Below are positions 49,561 to 59,238 of a stretch of DNA of 64,000 nucleotides, in pieces. The number at the start of each line of letters is the position of its first letter. Positions within the stretch are counted from its first letter, which is position 1. This DNA comes from Bifidobacterium breve (GTDB lineage Bacteria > Actinomycetota > Actinomycetes > Nanopelagicales > Nanopelagicaceae): positions 1 through 64,000 of the forward strand of contig CAMCYS010000004.1 of NCBI GenBank assembly GCA_945885625.1, given 5' to 3'. Made by a program: the position numbers and the translations under genes. A model generated the notes under the pieces. That model searched no databases, had not been told where the DNA came from, and saw only the letters and a program-made list of their open reading frames with translations.

Positions 49561-51245
49561 TGCGTAAAATCCTTTTACTGATTTTGCTATTTCTTAATCT
49601 GTCAGTCTTGCCAAGTTGGTCTGCCGATGAAGTTATCATTGATCGGATATCAGTAGCAGAGGCCGAAGACTTGGATATTCAGATTCCTAATGATGTGCCA
49701 CCAGGATTTCACTCAGTTGAAATTGAAGTTTATGATGAGAGCAAAACACTTAGTAAACAGGAGATTGTTTTCTGTAAAAATTTGGAAGGTGAAGTTCGCT
49801 GGGATAACATTTGTCCTGATGTTACCGAACTGTGGGCATATGAAGATTTAATGAAAATCAAAGAGCGAGAGAAGCTGCCTGCTTATAGCCCAGCTCAAGA
49901 ACCAGAGAAATCAAGAGATTTACAAGTAGCAGCATTCGCCGCCCTTGCTGCTCTAACTGTTGCAGGGTCTGCTAAAGAGAAGAAGAGCAGAGAGAACGAA
50001 GAGCCATCAGAGGGCGAAGATAGAGAGCAAGAGGATCTTGCCTCAGTTGATTCTGGAAAATTAGCCTTAATCAAGCGTGACCCTGGTCGAGGCGATCTCT
50101 CTAGGACTTGGCAGAATCCATATACCGATGAGAGTGATTATCTCTTTGTTGCAGCAGCCTATAAAGCTTCAGGTTATTCCCCATTACTGGCTCGCACCTT
50201 GGCTGATGGCAGTTATTTGCGCTCTATTTTGGGCTCTTTTGCTGGATTCCTATATCCAATATCAGTGCTTTTGGGTCTCGTCGCACTGATTGATGTTGGG
50301 GCGCAAGCGATGGCACCAGCACTAGCCATTATTTTGGCAATTGTTGTAGTTGGTATTCTCGATGCTTTTGCTGGCTTTACCGCGGCAGCCATCTTCTTCT
50401 TAGGCGTCTTCATTACCGGGCACATGGGAACTCGACATGAACTACTAACGGTTGCGGGACTAATGGTTATCTTCTTTGCGCCAGCACTTCTTGCTAGCGC
50501 AGTCCGTCCATTACGTAGATTAGTAAGCAACGGCGAAGAGGGCTGGGAAAGAATTACCGACTACGCACTAGCAATTCTATTAACTGGCTGGGCAGTCGAA
50601 AAAATGGTTAATGCGCTAAATGGTTTAGCATCCGTGCAGCTAGCAATCACTTACCAAGCAACCACAATCGCTATCTGGTCTGCAGTGTTAGTTGGAATCC
50701 GAATCGCACTTGAAGATCTTTCGACATACCATTATCCAGTTCGCTTACAAGCGGTTACTGCTGAATTACAAGATCCAGATCAGTATCAGAAGATTGTTTC
50801 TCTGATGATCAAAACCTTCATCTTCATCATGCTTGCTGCACCGTTTGTAGGCTTTAATATTCAGTTGATTCTGGGAACAGCGCTTTTTGTCTTCCCAAGT
50901 GTCGCAAGCATGACATTTGTCAATAAGTTACCAAAGGTCCCAAATATTCACTGGCTCGTACCAAAGGGCGCCTTCAAAATTGTTGCGATGGTCTTTGTCG
51001 GCTTCATATTCTCTAACTGGGTGCAGAGTCAATTCAATAATCCGCAAACCTTCCTTAAGTGGAGTTTTGTGATTCTAACTTTCCCAGGAATCTTCTTCGC
51101 AATTCTGGGTTGGATTGCTAAGGCACCCGAGAAGAGCTGGCGCTCAAACAAGAACGGTCAGATCGCATACCGAATTCTCGGTGTTGTGGTATTCCTATTG
51201 GTTGTTCAGATTGTGCGCGGAGTCGACCTGACCAGTTGGCTCTAA
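49560..51245 (+). CDS. Polytopic membrane protein with signal peptide and N-terminal extracytoplasmic domain; partner of giant surface protein
   Basis: TAATG overlap with giant gene; signal MRKILLLILLFLNLSVLPSWSA; many TM segments from residue ~220. Confidence 0.8.
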   Translation: MRKILLLILLFLNLSVLPSWSADEVIIDRISVAEAEDLDIQIPNDVPPGFHSVEIEVYDESKTLSKQEIVFCKNLEGEVRWDNICPDVTELWAYEDLMKIKEREKLPAYSPAQEPEKSRDLQVAAFAALAALTVAGSAKEKKSRENEEPSEGEDREQEDLASVDSGKLALIKRDPGRGDLSRTWQNPYTDESDYLFVAAAYKASGYSPLLARTLADGSYLRSILGSFAGFLYPISVLLGLVALIDVGAQAMAPALAIILAIVVVGILDAFAGFTAAAIFFLGVFITGHMGTRHELLTVAGLMVIFFAPALLASAVRPLRRLVSNGEEGWERITDYALAILLTGWAVEKMVNALNGLASVQLAITYQATTIAIWSAVLVGIRIALEDLSTYHYPVRLQAVTAELQDPDQYQKIVSLMIKTFIFIMLAAPFVGFNIQLILGTALFVFPSVASMTFVNKLPKVPNIHWLVPKGAFKIVAMVFVGFIFSNWVQSQFNNPQTFLKWSFVILTFPGIFFAILGWIAKAPEKSWRSNKNGQIAYRILGVVVFLLVVQIVRGVDLTSWL

Positions 51246-51265
51246 ATCCATTGATTACTGGGGTT

Positions 51266-52090
51266 CTACTTCATAAACAAGGCGTTTAGACGCCTGGTTG
51301 TGAAGAATAAACCAACACAAATCATCACCATAAAGTAAGTGAAATTAACTAATATGTTGATTCCAAATTCCCCGCTCATGGCTCGCGTCACCAATTCAAT
51401 AGCCTGTCGCAACGGCAAGGCTTTGATTATCGCTTGTGCCCAACCTGGGAAAACGGTTAGCGGATAGAAAGCACCAGAGAACAAGAACATTGGGAGTAAG
51501 AAAATTTCAAAGAAGTTCATCTGATGATGTGACTTCATGAAAGAAGTAATTGCCATGCCAAATGAAGCGAATCCAAAAGCCACAATAATGGCTGCCGGAA
51601 TCGCTAGGAGTGCCCACCACGAAGTAACCAGACCTAAGCCAGCGATTACCGCCGTAAAAGCTGTTGCGTAAATTCCACCGCGCATTAGCGCCCAGGCTAT
51701 TTCGCCCAGGGCAACATCTAGTGGCCCAAGCGAGGTTGCCAACATAGCCTTGTAAAGGCGGCTTTCATTTAGTTTGAAAAATACATTCCAGGTTGAATCA
51801 AGCATCGCGCCATTCATAGCACTTGTTGCTAATAACCCCGGAGCGATATAAGCAGCGTAAGAGATGTCACCGCCAGGTGTCGAGATATTGCCTACGAGTT
51901 CGCCAATGCCATATCCAAAAGAGAGCAGGTAAAGAACTGGCTCAAAGAAGCCACTTACTACGGCAATCCAGGCAGATGACTTAAAAGAAAGCCAGTTTCT
52001 AAGCAATACTTGCTGAGGTCGACCGGCGTAATATTTTTCGCCGAATTTTCCGATCCGACCTTCAGAGAGTTCTACAGCGTTGGATCTCAT
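51266..52090 (-). CDS. ABC-2 type permease (NodJ/lipooligosaccharide-exporter-like)
   Basis: YIAPGLLATSAMNGAMLDSTWNVFFKL..., LPMFLFSGAFYPLTVFPGWAQ. Confidence 0.85.
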   Translation of the reverse strand: MRSNAVELSEGRIGKFGEKYYAGRPQQVLLRNWLSFKSSAWIAVVSGFFEPVLYLLSFGYGIGELVGNISTPGGDISYAAYIAPGLLATSAMNGAMLDSTWNVFFKLNESRLYKAMLATSLGPLDVALGEIAWALMRGGIYATAFTAVIAGLGLVTSWWALLAIPAAIIVAFGFASFGMAITSFMKSHHQMNFFEIFLLPMFLFSGAFYPLTVFPGWAQAIIKALPLRQAIELVTRAMSGEFGINILVNFTYFMVMICVGLFFTTRRLNALFMK

Positions 52091-52891
52091 TTACTTCTCT
52101 AACCTTTTAGCAAAAACTCGAGCAGATAAGAACAACCCAACTGCAACCATGGTGCTCAGTACGCCAAGATGAGTGAAAAGTTGTAAACCGGATAGCGGGT
52201 AGTCATAAGTCAGATAGCGACCAAGTTCAGTAGCGTGCCAAAGCGGCGAGATCCAGCCGAAAAATTGCAAGAAAATCGGCATTTGGGTGAGTGGGTAGAA
52301 GGTGCCCGAGAAGAGAAACATCGGGATCATGATGAAACGACCAACCAGGGTGAAGAAGAAGTTTTCATTTTCGATTTTGGCAGCTAATGCCAGCATCACA
52401 GCAGCCATCGAAGCTCCTGCTAATAGCGCTGCTGGCATTGCCAGCCAAGCGGTATCTGACTCAAGCGCGCCAAATAAATAGAGCACGATCCAGTAAATAA
52501 CTATCGAGACAATAGCGCGAGCCATTGCCGCCAGAAAAATACCTAAAGATATTTGTCGGGCGGTTAGTGGCGTAGAACGCATACCGAAGAAAGTACGGTT
52601 CCATTTAAATCCATCCATAACTGGGAAAATTACTTCATCACTACTTCCTTGAATCGCGGCACTTGCGAGTAATGCCGGTGCTAAGAAAGTTAAGTAACTC
52701 ACGCCGTTAACACCATTGTTGGCATCAATCAAGGAACCGACACCTATACCGATAGAAACCAGATAAAGCGTTGGATTAATTACGGCTGCAAACAAAATAA
52801 TGCCAGCCCACTTGAGCATGTTTCGAATCCGGGCTTCAGCTACATGAAATGAACCAAACCTAGAAACTTTACGAATATTGGCACTCATCAT
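52091..52891 (-). CDS. ABC-2 type permease (NodJ-like), second subunit
   Basis: YLTFLAPALLASAAIQGSSDEVIFPVM..., IPMFLFSGTFYPLTQMPIFLQ. Confidence 0.85.
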   Translation of the reverse strand: MMSANIRKVSRFGSFHVAEARIRNMLKWAGIILFAAVINPTLYLVSIGIGVGSLIDANNGVNGVSYLTFLAPALLASAAIQGSSDEVIFPVMDGFKWNRTFFGMRSTPLTARQISLGIFLAAMARAIVSIVIYWIVLYLFGALESDTAWLAMPAALLAGASMAAVMLALAAKIENENFFFTLVGRFIMIPMFLFSGTFYPLTQMPIFLQFFGWISPLWHATELGRYLTYDYPLSGLQLFTHLGVLSTMVAVGLFLSARVFAKRLEK

Positions 52892-53814
52892 TCAACCAAG
52901 GAGCGACCGGTGAGGCGAAGGAATACATCTTCCAGAGAACTGCGTCGTACTAGTGAAGTATTTGGATGAATTCCTTTTGCCGTAATCTGTTCGAGGAGCT
53001 GTTCACCATCTGTGGCATATAGCAATATCCGATCAGGAAGAACTTCGATGCGATCGGCAAGCGGCCGAAGCACATCAACCATTTCTTGATTGCGATCAGA
53101 GCCAAAGCGAACTTCAAGTACTTCTTTGGTTGAGTAATCTTTAATTAGCTGGGCCGGACTATCTTCAGCCATGATCTTGCCTTTATCCATCACGATTAAA
53201 CGATCACAAAGTTGTTCGGCTTCATCCATGTAGTGAGTTGTAATAAGTAAAGTCACGCCTTGTTCTTTCAGGCGGAATAAACGATCCCAGAGAATGTGGC
53301 GCGCTTGGGGGTCTAATCCGGTAGTTGGTTCATCGAGCATCAAAATGTCAGGCTCGCTAACCAGAGATCTAGCGATAGTCAGACGTCTTTTCATGCCACC
53401 GCTTAGCGCCTCGACTTTTGTGTCTTTCTTCTCTTCGAGTTGTGCGAATTCAAGAAGCTCAGGAATCTTTCTATTAATAAAACTAGATGATAGACCGAAA
53501 TAGCGACCATAGATGAAAATGTTTTCGGAAACCGTTAATTCGTTATCTAAGTTATCTTGTTGTGGAACTACACCTAAGTGTGCACGAATCTGTGGTCCAT
53601 GTACTTCAGGGTCTTTTCCAAGAATTGTTAACGTGCCAGAGGTTCGCACCGAAGTGGCACCAATAATTCGCATGGTTGTTGATTTTCCAGCCCCATTAGG
53701 CCCCAAGAAACCGAATGACTCTCCTTTGGCGACATCAAAATCAATGCCATCGACGGCAATAAAGTCACCATAGGTTTTAGTTAGCCCGCGAGCGACAATT
53801 AATTTTTCCGACAC
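52888..53814 (-). CDS. ABC transporter ATP-binding protein (NodI-like)
   Basis: GPNGAGKSTTMRII, GVVPQQDNLDNELTVSENIFIYGRYFGLS, LSGGMKRRLTIARSL, LDEPTTGLDPQARH. Confidence 0.92.
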   Translation of the reverse strand: MSEKLIVARGLTKTYGDFIAVDGIDFDVAKGESFGFLGPNGAGKSTTMRIIGATSVRTSGTLTILGKDPEVHGPQIRAHLGVVPQQDNLDNELTVSENIFIYGRYFGLSSSFINRKIPELLEFAQLEEKKDTKVEALSGGMKRRLTIARSLVSEPDILMLDEPTTGLDPQARHILWDRLFRLKEQGVTLLITTHYMDEAEQLCDRLIVMDKGKIMAEDSPAQLIKDYSTKEVLEVRFGSDRNQEMVDVLRPLADRIEVLPDRILLYATDGEQLLEQITAKGIHPNTSLVRRSSLEDVFLRLTGRSLVE

Positions 53815-53899
53815 ATCTAATTCTATTGAATATCCTGAGAATTTAGTAATTCGAGGTGGTGATACCTGAAATTTAGTTGTAATTGCCTAGAATAACGGG

Positions 53900-54805
53900 G
53901 TGAATAGCTCATCTGAAATTTTAAAAGCTCTAGAAAATGAGTCTATCGAGATTCTTCGCGAGACGGCAGCCGCATTTAGAAAACCAGTATTGCTATATTC
54001 GATTGGAAAAGATTCAGCCGTTTTGCTTCATCTGGCTGCGAAGGCTTTTTATCCAGCTCCTATTCCATTTCCAGTAATGCACATAGATACCACTTGGAAA
54101 TTCAAAGAGATGATTTCTTTCCGTGAGGAAATGGTGTTGAAGTACGGTCTTAATTTAATTACTCATACCAATAAAGCTGGAGTCGAAGAAAATATTACCC
54201 CCTTCACCACGGGCATTTCTGAGTACACCCGAGTTATGAAGACTGTGGCACTAAGACAAGCGCTAGATATGAACAATTTTGATGCGGCAATTGGTGGTTC
54301 GCGAAGAGATGAAGAGCGCAGTCGCGCCAAAGAACGCATTTTTAGTGTTCGCGAGTCTGGGCATCGCTGGGATCCAAGGCAGCAGAGGCCCGAACTTTGG
54401 CGAACCTACAACCCTCGCATAACTCCAGAGCAGTCAATGCGTGTTTTCCCATTATCAGATTGGACTGAGTTAGATATCTGGAACTACATCTTGTTAAATG
54501 ATGTGCCAGTCAATCCGCTGTATTTTGCTAAGGAGCGCCCGGTTGTTTTTCGTGGCGAGCAAATGATCATGGTCGACGATGAACGCTTCCCTTTGATTAA
54601 TGGCGAGACTCCAGTCATGCGCAAAATTAGATTTAGGACTCTTGGTTGCTACCCACTTACGGCAGCTGTTGAATCTGAAGCCACAACTATTGCCGAAATT
54701 GTTGAAGAAGTCATGAATGTTAAATTAAGTGAGCGTGCCACTCGACTAATTGATGGCGAAAAAGAAGATTCCATGGAAAAGAAGAAGACCGAAGGGTACT
54801 TCTAA
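53900..54805 (+). CDS. cysD: Sulfate adenylyltransferase subunit 2 (CysD/NodP type)
   Basis: [72 protein letters not shown]. Confidence 0.95.
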   Translation: MNSSSEILKALENESIEILRETAAAFRKPVLLYSIGKDSAVLLHLAAKAFYPAPIPFPVMHIDTTWKFKEMISFREEMVLKYGLNLITHTNKAGVEENITPFTTGISEYTRVMKTVALRQALDMNNFDAAIGGSRRDEERSRAKERIFSVRESGHRWDPRQQRPELWRTYNPRITPEQSMRVFPLSDWTELDIWNYILLNDVPVNPLYFAKERPVVFRGEQMIMVDDERFPLINGETPVMRKIRFRTLGCYPLTAAVESEATTIAEIVEEVMNVKLSERATRLIDGEKEDSMEKKKTEGYF

Positions 54806-56628
54806 TGAGTAAACCAATAATTCGCCTGGTCACCTGCGGAAGTGTTGATGATGGAAAAAGCACGCTCATAGGTCGTCTACTAGTTGAAACTGACAGCGTC
54901 CCGCACGACACGGTTGCATCTGCCAGAAGCGTACGCAGAAGTGGATCCACAATAGTTGCTGGTGATATTGACTTTAGTCTTTTAACCGACGGGCTTGAGG
55001 CCGAGCGCGAGCAAGGGATCACAATTGATGTGGCTTATAGGTCTATGTCACTTCTAAATGGCCGCCGATTGATCATCGCTGATGCGCCTGGCCATGAGCA
55101 GTACACACGAAATATGGCGGTAGCAGCATCTCGCGCAGACGTTGCGCTGGTTTTGGTCGATGCAGCACGTGGAATTCGTACCCAAACTCTGCGCCACTTA
55201 ACGATCTGCTCCTTGATGGGAGTAAGTAGAGTCGCAGTTGTTGTAAATAAATTGGATGCTGTTGGCTATCAGGAATCCATCTACCAAGCGATCGTCGATG
55301 AACTTGCGATAGTGGCTGCGCGGCTAGAGATAACTGATTATCAAGCAATTCCAGTTAGTGCATTAGTTGGCGATAATGTAATTGTTCGAAGTAATTCAAT
55401 GCCTTGGTATAGCGGCCCAACTCTCTTGGAATATATCCAAACTTGGGATAAAGCAGATGGGATAATGGATTCACCACATATGGGAATCCAATTAATTTCC
55501 CGTGCTGAAAATTTCCGTGGGTTATCCGGAACTGTTCTAAATGGCACCTTTGCTATCGGCGATGAAATTGTTATTCTGCCAAGTAAGCGCAAAGCTAAAA
55601 TCTCCGAAATCATTACCTACGACGGCAAACTCGAGTCAATTGGCGATGGCGATGCGGCAACTTTAGTTCTAGAGCCAGATGTTGATGCGAGCCGCGGTGA
55701 TTCAATTCAGCTAGCTAATAACTTCACTAATCCAGCAGATCGGTTCCGGGCAAATCTAGTTTGGCTCGGCGATAAAGAGTTAGTCCATAGTCGTTCCTAT
55801 TACCTAATCTCTGGTTCAACTCAAGTTCCGGCGGTGGTTACCTCGGTTAGATATAAGTTAAATGTAAATACCGGCGATCACGAGGCCTCTGAAAATTTGG
55901 CCATGAACGAGATCGGAATTGTAGATATTGCAACCGATTCGCCTATCGCCCTAAATACCTATAAAAAAGAGCGTAACACCGGCAGTTTTATCTTGGTTGA
56001 TCGAGTCACCCTAAATACCGTCGCCGCCGGAATGGTTTCACACACCCTGCGTCGATCAGAGAATGTATCTGAACAACACTATGAGGTTGATTCGCTAGCA
56101 AGAGCTGCGCAGAAAAATCAGAGCAGCAAGGTAATTTGGTTAACTGGTCTATCTGGTTCAGGCAAATCAACTATTGCCAATGAACTTGAGAAACAATTAT
56201 TTGCAGCGGGCTTGCATAGCTATGTTTTAGATGGCGATAATTTAAGACTCGGACTAAATAAAGATCTGGGTTTCACGCAAGCAGATCGAGCCGAGAATGT
56301 TCGTCGTGTAGGACATGTTGCACAACTCATGAGTGATGCGGGGCTGATTGTTATTGTGGCGTTGGTCAGCCCATTTAGCGCTGATCGAGATTCGGTTCGT
56401 GAACTATTTGAGGTCGGCAAATTTATGGAAGTATGGGTTAAAACCCCAACTCAAATTTGTATTGATCGCGATCCTAAAGGCCTATATAAAAAAGCGGCAA
56501 CTGGTTCTATTCCAAATATGACTGGAATTGGACAGGATTATGAAGAGCCAACACATGCCGAGTTGATCCTTGATGGTACAGAGCCAGTAATTGAAAATGT
56601 AAAGATTTTGTTAGCGGCGATTTTATGA
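54805..56628 (+). CDS. cysNC: Bifunctional sulfate adenylyltransferase subunit 1 / adenylylsulfate kinase (CysN-CysC fusion, NodQ type)
   Basis: GTPase GSVDDGKSTLIGRLL, DAPGHEQYTRNM, VVNKLDAV; C-terminal APS kinase GLSGSGKSTIANELEKQL, LDGDNLRLGLNKDLGFTQADRAENVRRV. Confidence 0.95.
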   Translation: MSKPIIRLVTCGSVDDGKSTLIGRLLVETDSVPHDTVASARSVRRSGSTIVAGDIDFSLLTDGLEAEREQGITIDVAYRSMSLLNGRRLIIADAPGHEQYTRNMAVAASRADVALVLVDAARGIRTQTLRHLTICSLMGVSRVAVVVNKLDAVGYQESIYQAIVDELAIVAARLEITDYQAIPVSALVGDNVIVRSNSMPWYSGPTLLEYIQTWDKADGIMDSPHMGIQLISRAENFRGLSGTVLNGTFAIGDEIVILPSKRKAKISEIITYDGKLESIGDGDAATLVLEPDVDASRGDSIQLANNFTNPADRFRANLVWLGDKELVHSRSYYLISGSTQVPAVVTSVRYKLNVNTGDHEASENLAMNEIGIVDIATDSPIALNTYKKERNTGSFILVDRVTLNTVAAGMVSHTLRRSENVSEQHYEVDSLARAAQKNQSSKVIWLTGLSGSGKSTIANELEKQLFAAGLHSYVLDGDNLRLGLNKDLGFTQADRAENVRRVGHVAQLMSDAGLIVIVALVSPFSADRDSVRELFEVGKFMEVWVKTPTQICIDRDPKGLYKKAATGSIPNMTGIGQDYEEPTHAELILDGTEPVIENVKILLAAIL

Positions 56629-57377
56629 ATTGGATCTTCTTTGCGCTAGCAGGATCGATCGCGCAACTAGTAGATGGCTCGCTAGGAATGGGTTTTGGCC
56701 TAACTAGCTCAACCTTGCTACTTACGCTAGGTGCATCAGCTGCCGTCGCTTCCGCCGCCGTACATGCGGCAGAAATTGGCACAACTTTAGCTTCAGGAGC
56801 ATCACATTGGCATCGAGAAAATATAGATAGAGAGATCTTAAAAAAGATTGCAATACCAGGCGGCATCGGCGCAATTCTGGGCGCAACTTTTCTCTCAAAT
56901 ATAGATTTATCTGGCGGCAAGATATTCATTTCGACTCTATTACTATTGCTTGGCCTGGTACTTCTCTACCGCAATATTTTTGTGCCTACGACCACAAATA
57001 TCACCGAGATTACAAACCCCAAATACCTCACATTTTTAGGCGCTACAGGAGGTTTTGTAGATGCAGCGGGTGGCGGTGGCTGGGGCCCAATAGTTACGCC
57101 AACACTATTGGCAACCACGCAGACTGAACCAAGAAAAGTCATCGGCACCGTTTCGGCCGCCGAATTTGTGGTAGCCGTATGTGCAAGTCTTGGTTTCTTA
57201 CTGAATATAAATCGGTTAGATATTGATTGGTCTGCGGTTGGCGGCCTTGCCTTGGGCGGAATTTTGATGGCGCCCATTGCTGCAAAGTTAGTTAGCTGGA
57301 TGCCTCGTCGGCAACTAGGAATAATAGTAGCTGTCGCAATTATTCTGCTAAACGCAGTAAGACTCTTAGGTTTCTAA
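56625..57377 (+). CDS. TauE/SafE-family membrane permease
   Basis: GLTSSTLLLTLGASAAVASAAVHAAEIGTT; TGGFVDAAGGGGWGPIVTPTLL; overlaps neighbours. Confidence 0.9.
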   Translation: MNWIFFALAGSIAQLVDGSLGMGFGLTSSTLLLTLGASAAVASAAVHAAEIGTTLASGASHWHRENIDREILKKIAIPGGIGAILGATFLSNIDLSGGKIFISTLLLLLGLVLLYRNIFVPTTTNITEITNPKYLTFLGATGGFVDAAGGGGWGPIVTPTLLATTQTEPRKVIGTVSAAEFVVAVCASLGFLLNINRLDIDWSAVGGLALGGILMAPIAAKLVSWMPRRQLGIIVAVAIILLNAVRLLGF

Positions 57378-58471
57378 TGCCTAAAAAAGTATTTATTCAT
57401 GTTGGTTTTCATAAGACCGGTACTACCGCGATACAAGAGTCGTTGTTTGCTAATTCTAAAACTCTCAAAGACTTAGGAACAACTTATGCAAGAACCGGTA
57501 AGAAGGCTGCCCACAGAGCCGCTTGGGCCTTATCAGATAAAACTTGGGGCTGGAAAGATCGCGGCGGAGTAAAAACTCCAATATCTGAATGGCAAAAGTT
57601 ACTTCGGAAAATTAAGTTACGAAAATCTCAAGTAATAGTTAGTAGTGAGTTCTTCAGCGAGCTCTCTGATGAACACCTTTCCAAGTTAGCCTTAGATTTA
57701 AAAGGCATGGATGTTCAGATAATTTTCACAATTCGTCCTTTTAGTAAGATGCTTTCATCTTCATATCAACAGTATTTGAAGTATGGTTTAAAGGCTAGTT
57801 ATGAAGAATGGCTTAGAGATATCTTTGCTGTGCCAAATAAATCAAAGTTAAGCCCATCTTTTTGGAAGCGACATAACCATGCCAAGGTAATCGCTAGATG
57901 GCAAAGAACATTCGGCAGCCAAAATATTCATTTGATAGTCGTTGATGAGAATGAGCCTGACCACCTCTATCGCTCATTTGAGGAAGTATTGAAACTTCCC
58001 CAGCAGACGCTAAATGCGGTCAATTCAGTCGGCTCAAACCGTTCACTAAGTCACGCCGAAATCTCCCTTCTATTGGCGATAAATAGGGCTTTTCCAGCTA
58101 GTCGCAGTTGGCCAGATTACGAGCTCTTTATTAGAAATGGCGCATTCCGCTATATAACAGATGAAATAAAGTTATCGGAGCTGGATGAGAGATTACTTAC
58201 GCCGCAATGGGCGCTGGATATCTCAAAAGAATTTTCTAAGAAGAATGTAGAGAAAATCGAATCATTAAATGTAAATATTTATGGCAACTTGCAGAAGTTA
58301 TTAACTACAGACGTGGCCGTTGGTGAAAATAGCGAGATTTCGGAAATTTCATTAGATGTTGCAGCAAGTGCGTTGCTTGGTTTCCAAAAGAAAGCAGTGC
58401 TGCGAAAATATTCAAATAAAGAGATTAGCCGCGAAGCTTTTCGCCGACTTAAAAAGATTTTTAAGAAATAA
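57377..58471 (+). CDS. Sulfotransferase-like P-loop protein
   Basis: HVGFHKTGTTAIQESLF 5'-PSB-like loop; TAATG overlap with TauE/SafE gene; paralog of 35202-36317. Confidence 0.85.
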   Translation: MPKKVFIHVGFHKTGTTAIQESLFANSKTLKDLGTTYARTGKKAAHRAAWALSDKTWGWKDRGGVKTPISEWQKLLRKIKLRKSQVIVSSEFFSELSDEHLSKLALDLKGMDVQIIFTIRPFSKMLSSSYQQYLKYGLKASYEEWLRDIFAVPNKSKLSPSFWKRHNHAKVIARWQRTFGSQNIHLIVVDENEPDHLYRSFEEVLKLPQQTLNAVNSVGSNRSLSHAEISLLLAINRAFPASRSWPDYELFIRNGAFRYITDEIKLSELDERLLTPQWALDISKEFSKKNVEKIESLNVNIYGNLQKLLTTDVAVGENSEISEISLDVAASALLGFQKKAVLRKYSNKEISREAFRRLKKIFKK

Positions 58472-58477
58472 TCTAAA

Positions 58478-59173
58478 TTACTTAAGCCCTTTATTCGCAC
58501 GATCTAAATCATCTTGGAAATCAACCTCAACTGCAAAGAGATCAGAAATATCGATTGGCTCCATTTGCAGTCCATTTTTCTCGATTGCTAACTCAAGCCC
58601 CCGCTCGAAATAATCTTGCTCACCACAAGCGTCTAACTGGGTGATTACATCTGCTTTCTCACGACTTGAAATAAAGTTAATGCCGACGGCTTCGCCAAGT
58701 GCACCTTTGACCGTTTTAGAGAGCTCCTTGATATATCCCTGGGTATCTACCGTGTACTTAACTTCTTCATCAGCAGTAGCAGATGTGTTAACGCAAACAA
58801 ATGATTTATCCGCAGATATACGATCAGCAACGCGCTGAAGAACTTTGTGATCAAAAACTACATCACCATTTAGCCAAAGAACACCACTTTCTTGGCTGGC
58901 ACGTAGCGCACGCAAAAGGCTCTTAGATGTGTTGGTTTGATCGTAGACCTCGTTATAAACAAAAGAAGCAGTTGGGTGAGCCTCCATAATCATTTCAAGC
59001 TTGAAGCCAACCACAACTGTTATGCGGGCTTTGTCACCAAATACAGTGCGTACATTCTCCATCTGCTGCTGCATGATCGAGCGACCATCAGAAAGTTGCG
59101 TCAATGGCTTAGGCCATGGCTTGCCCAAACGAGTGCCCATGCCAGCGGCCAGGATTACAACTTGAATCGCCAT
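58478..59173 (-). CDS. NTP-transferase (sugar/polyol-phosphate nucleotidylyltransferase-like)
   Basis: VVILAAGMGTRLGKPWPKPLTQL; LWLNGDVVFDHKVL. Confidence 0.88.
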   Translation of the reverse strand: MAIQVVILAAGMGTRLGKPWPKPLTQLSDGRSIMQQQMENVRTVFGDKARITVVVGFKLEMIMEAHPTASFVYNEVYDQTNTSKSLLRALRASQESGVLWLNGDVVFDHKVLQRVADRISADKSFVCVNTSATADEEVKYTVDTQGYIKELSKTVKGALGEAVGINFISSREKADVITQLDACGEQDYFERGLELAIEKNGLQMEPIDISDLFAVEVDFQDDLDRANKGLK

Positions 59174-59238
59174 TTTTACCTCTTCTGATAAAGCGAGAAA
59201 GTCTAAATTTCATCTCTCAACACGATAGATTACAGGTT

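Noticed and set aside
59116-59238. ORF-track start at 59116 for the CDP-alcohol transferase
   Set aside because: Would overlap the divergent NTP-transferase start; GTG at 59239 gives a sensible N-terminus and leaves a promoter gap.
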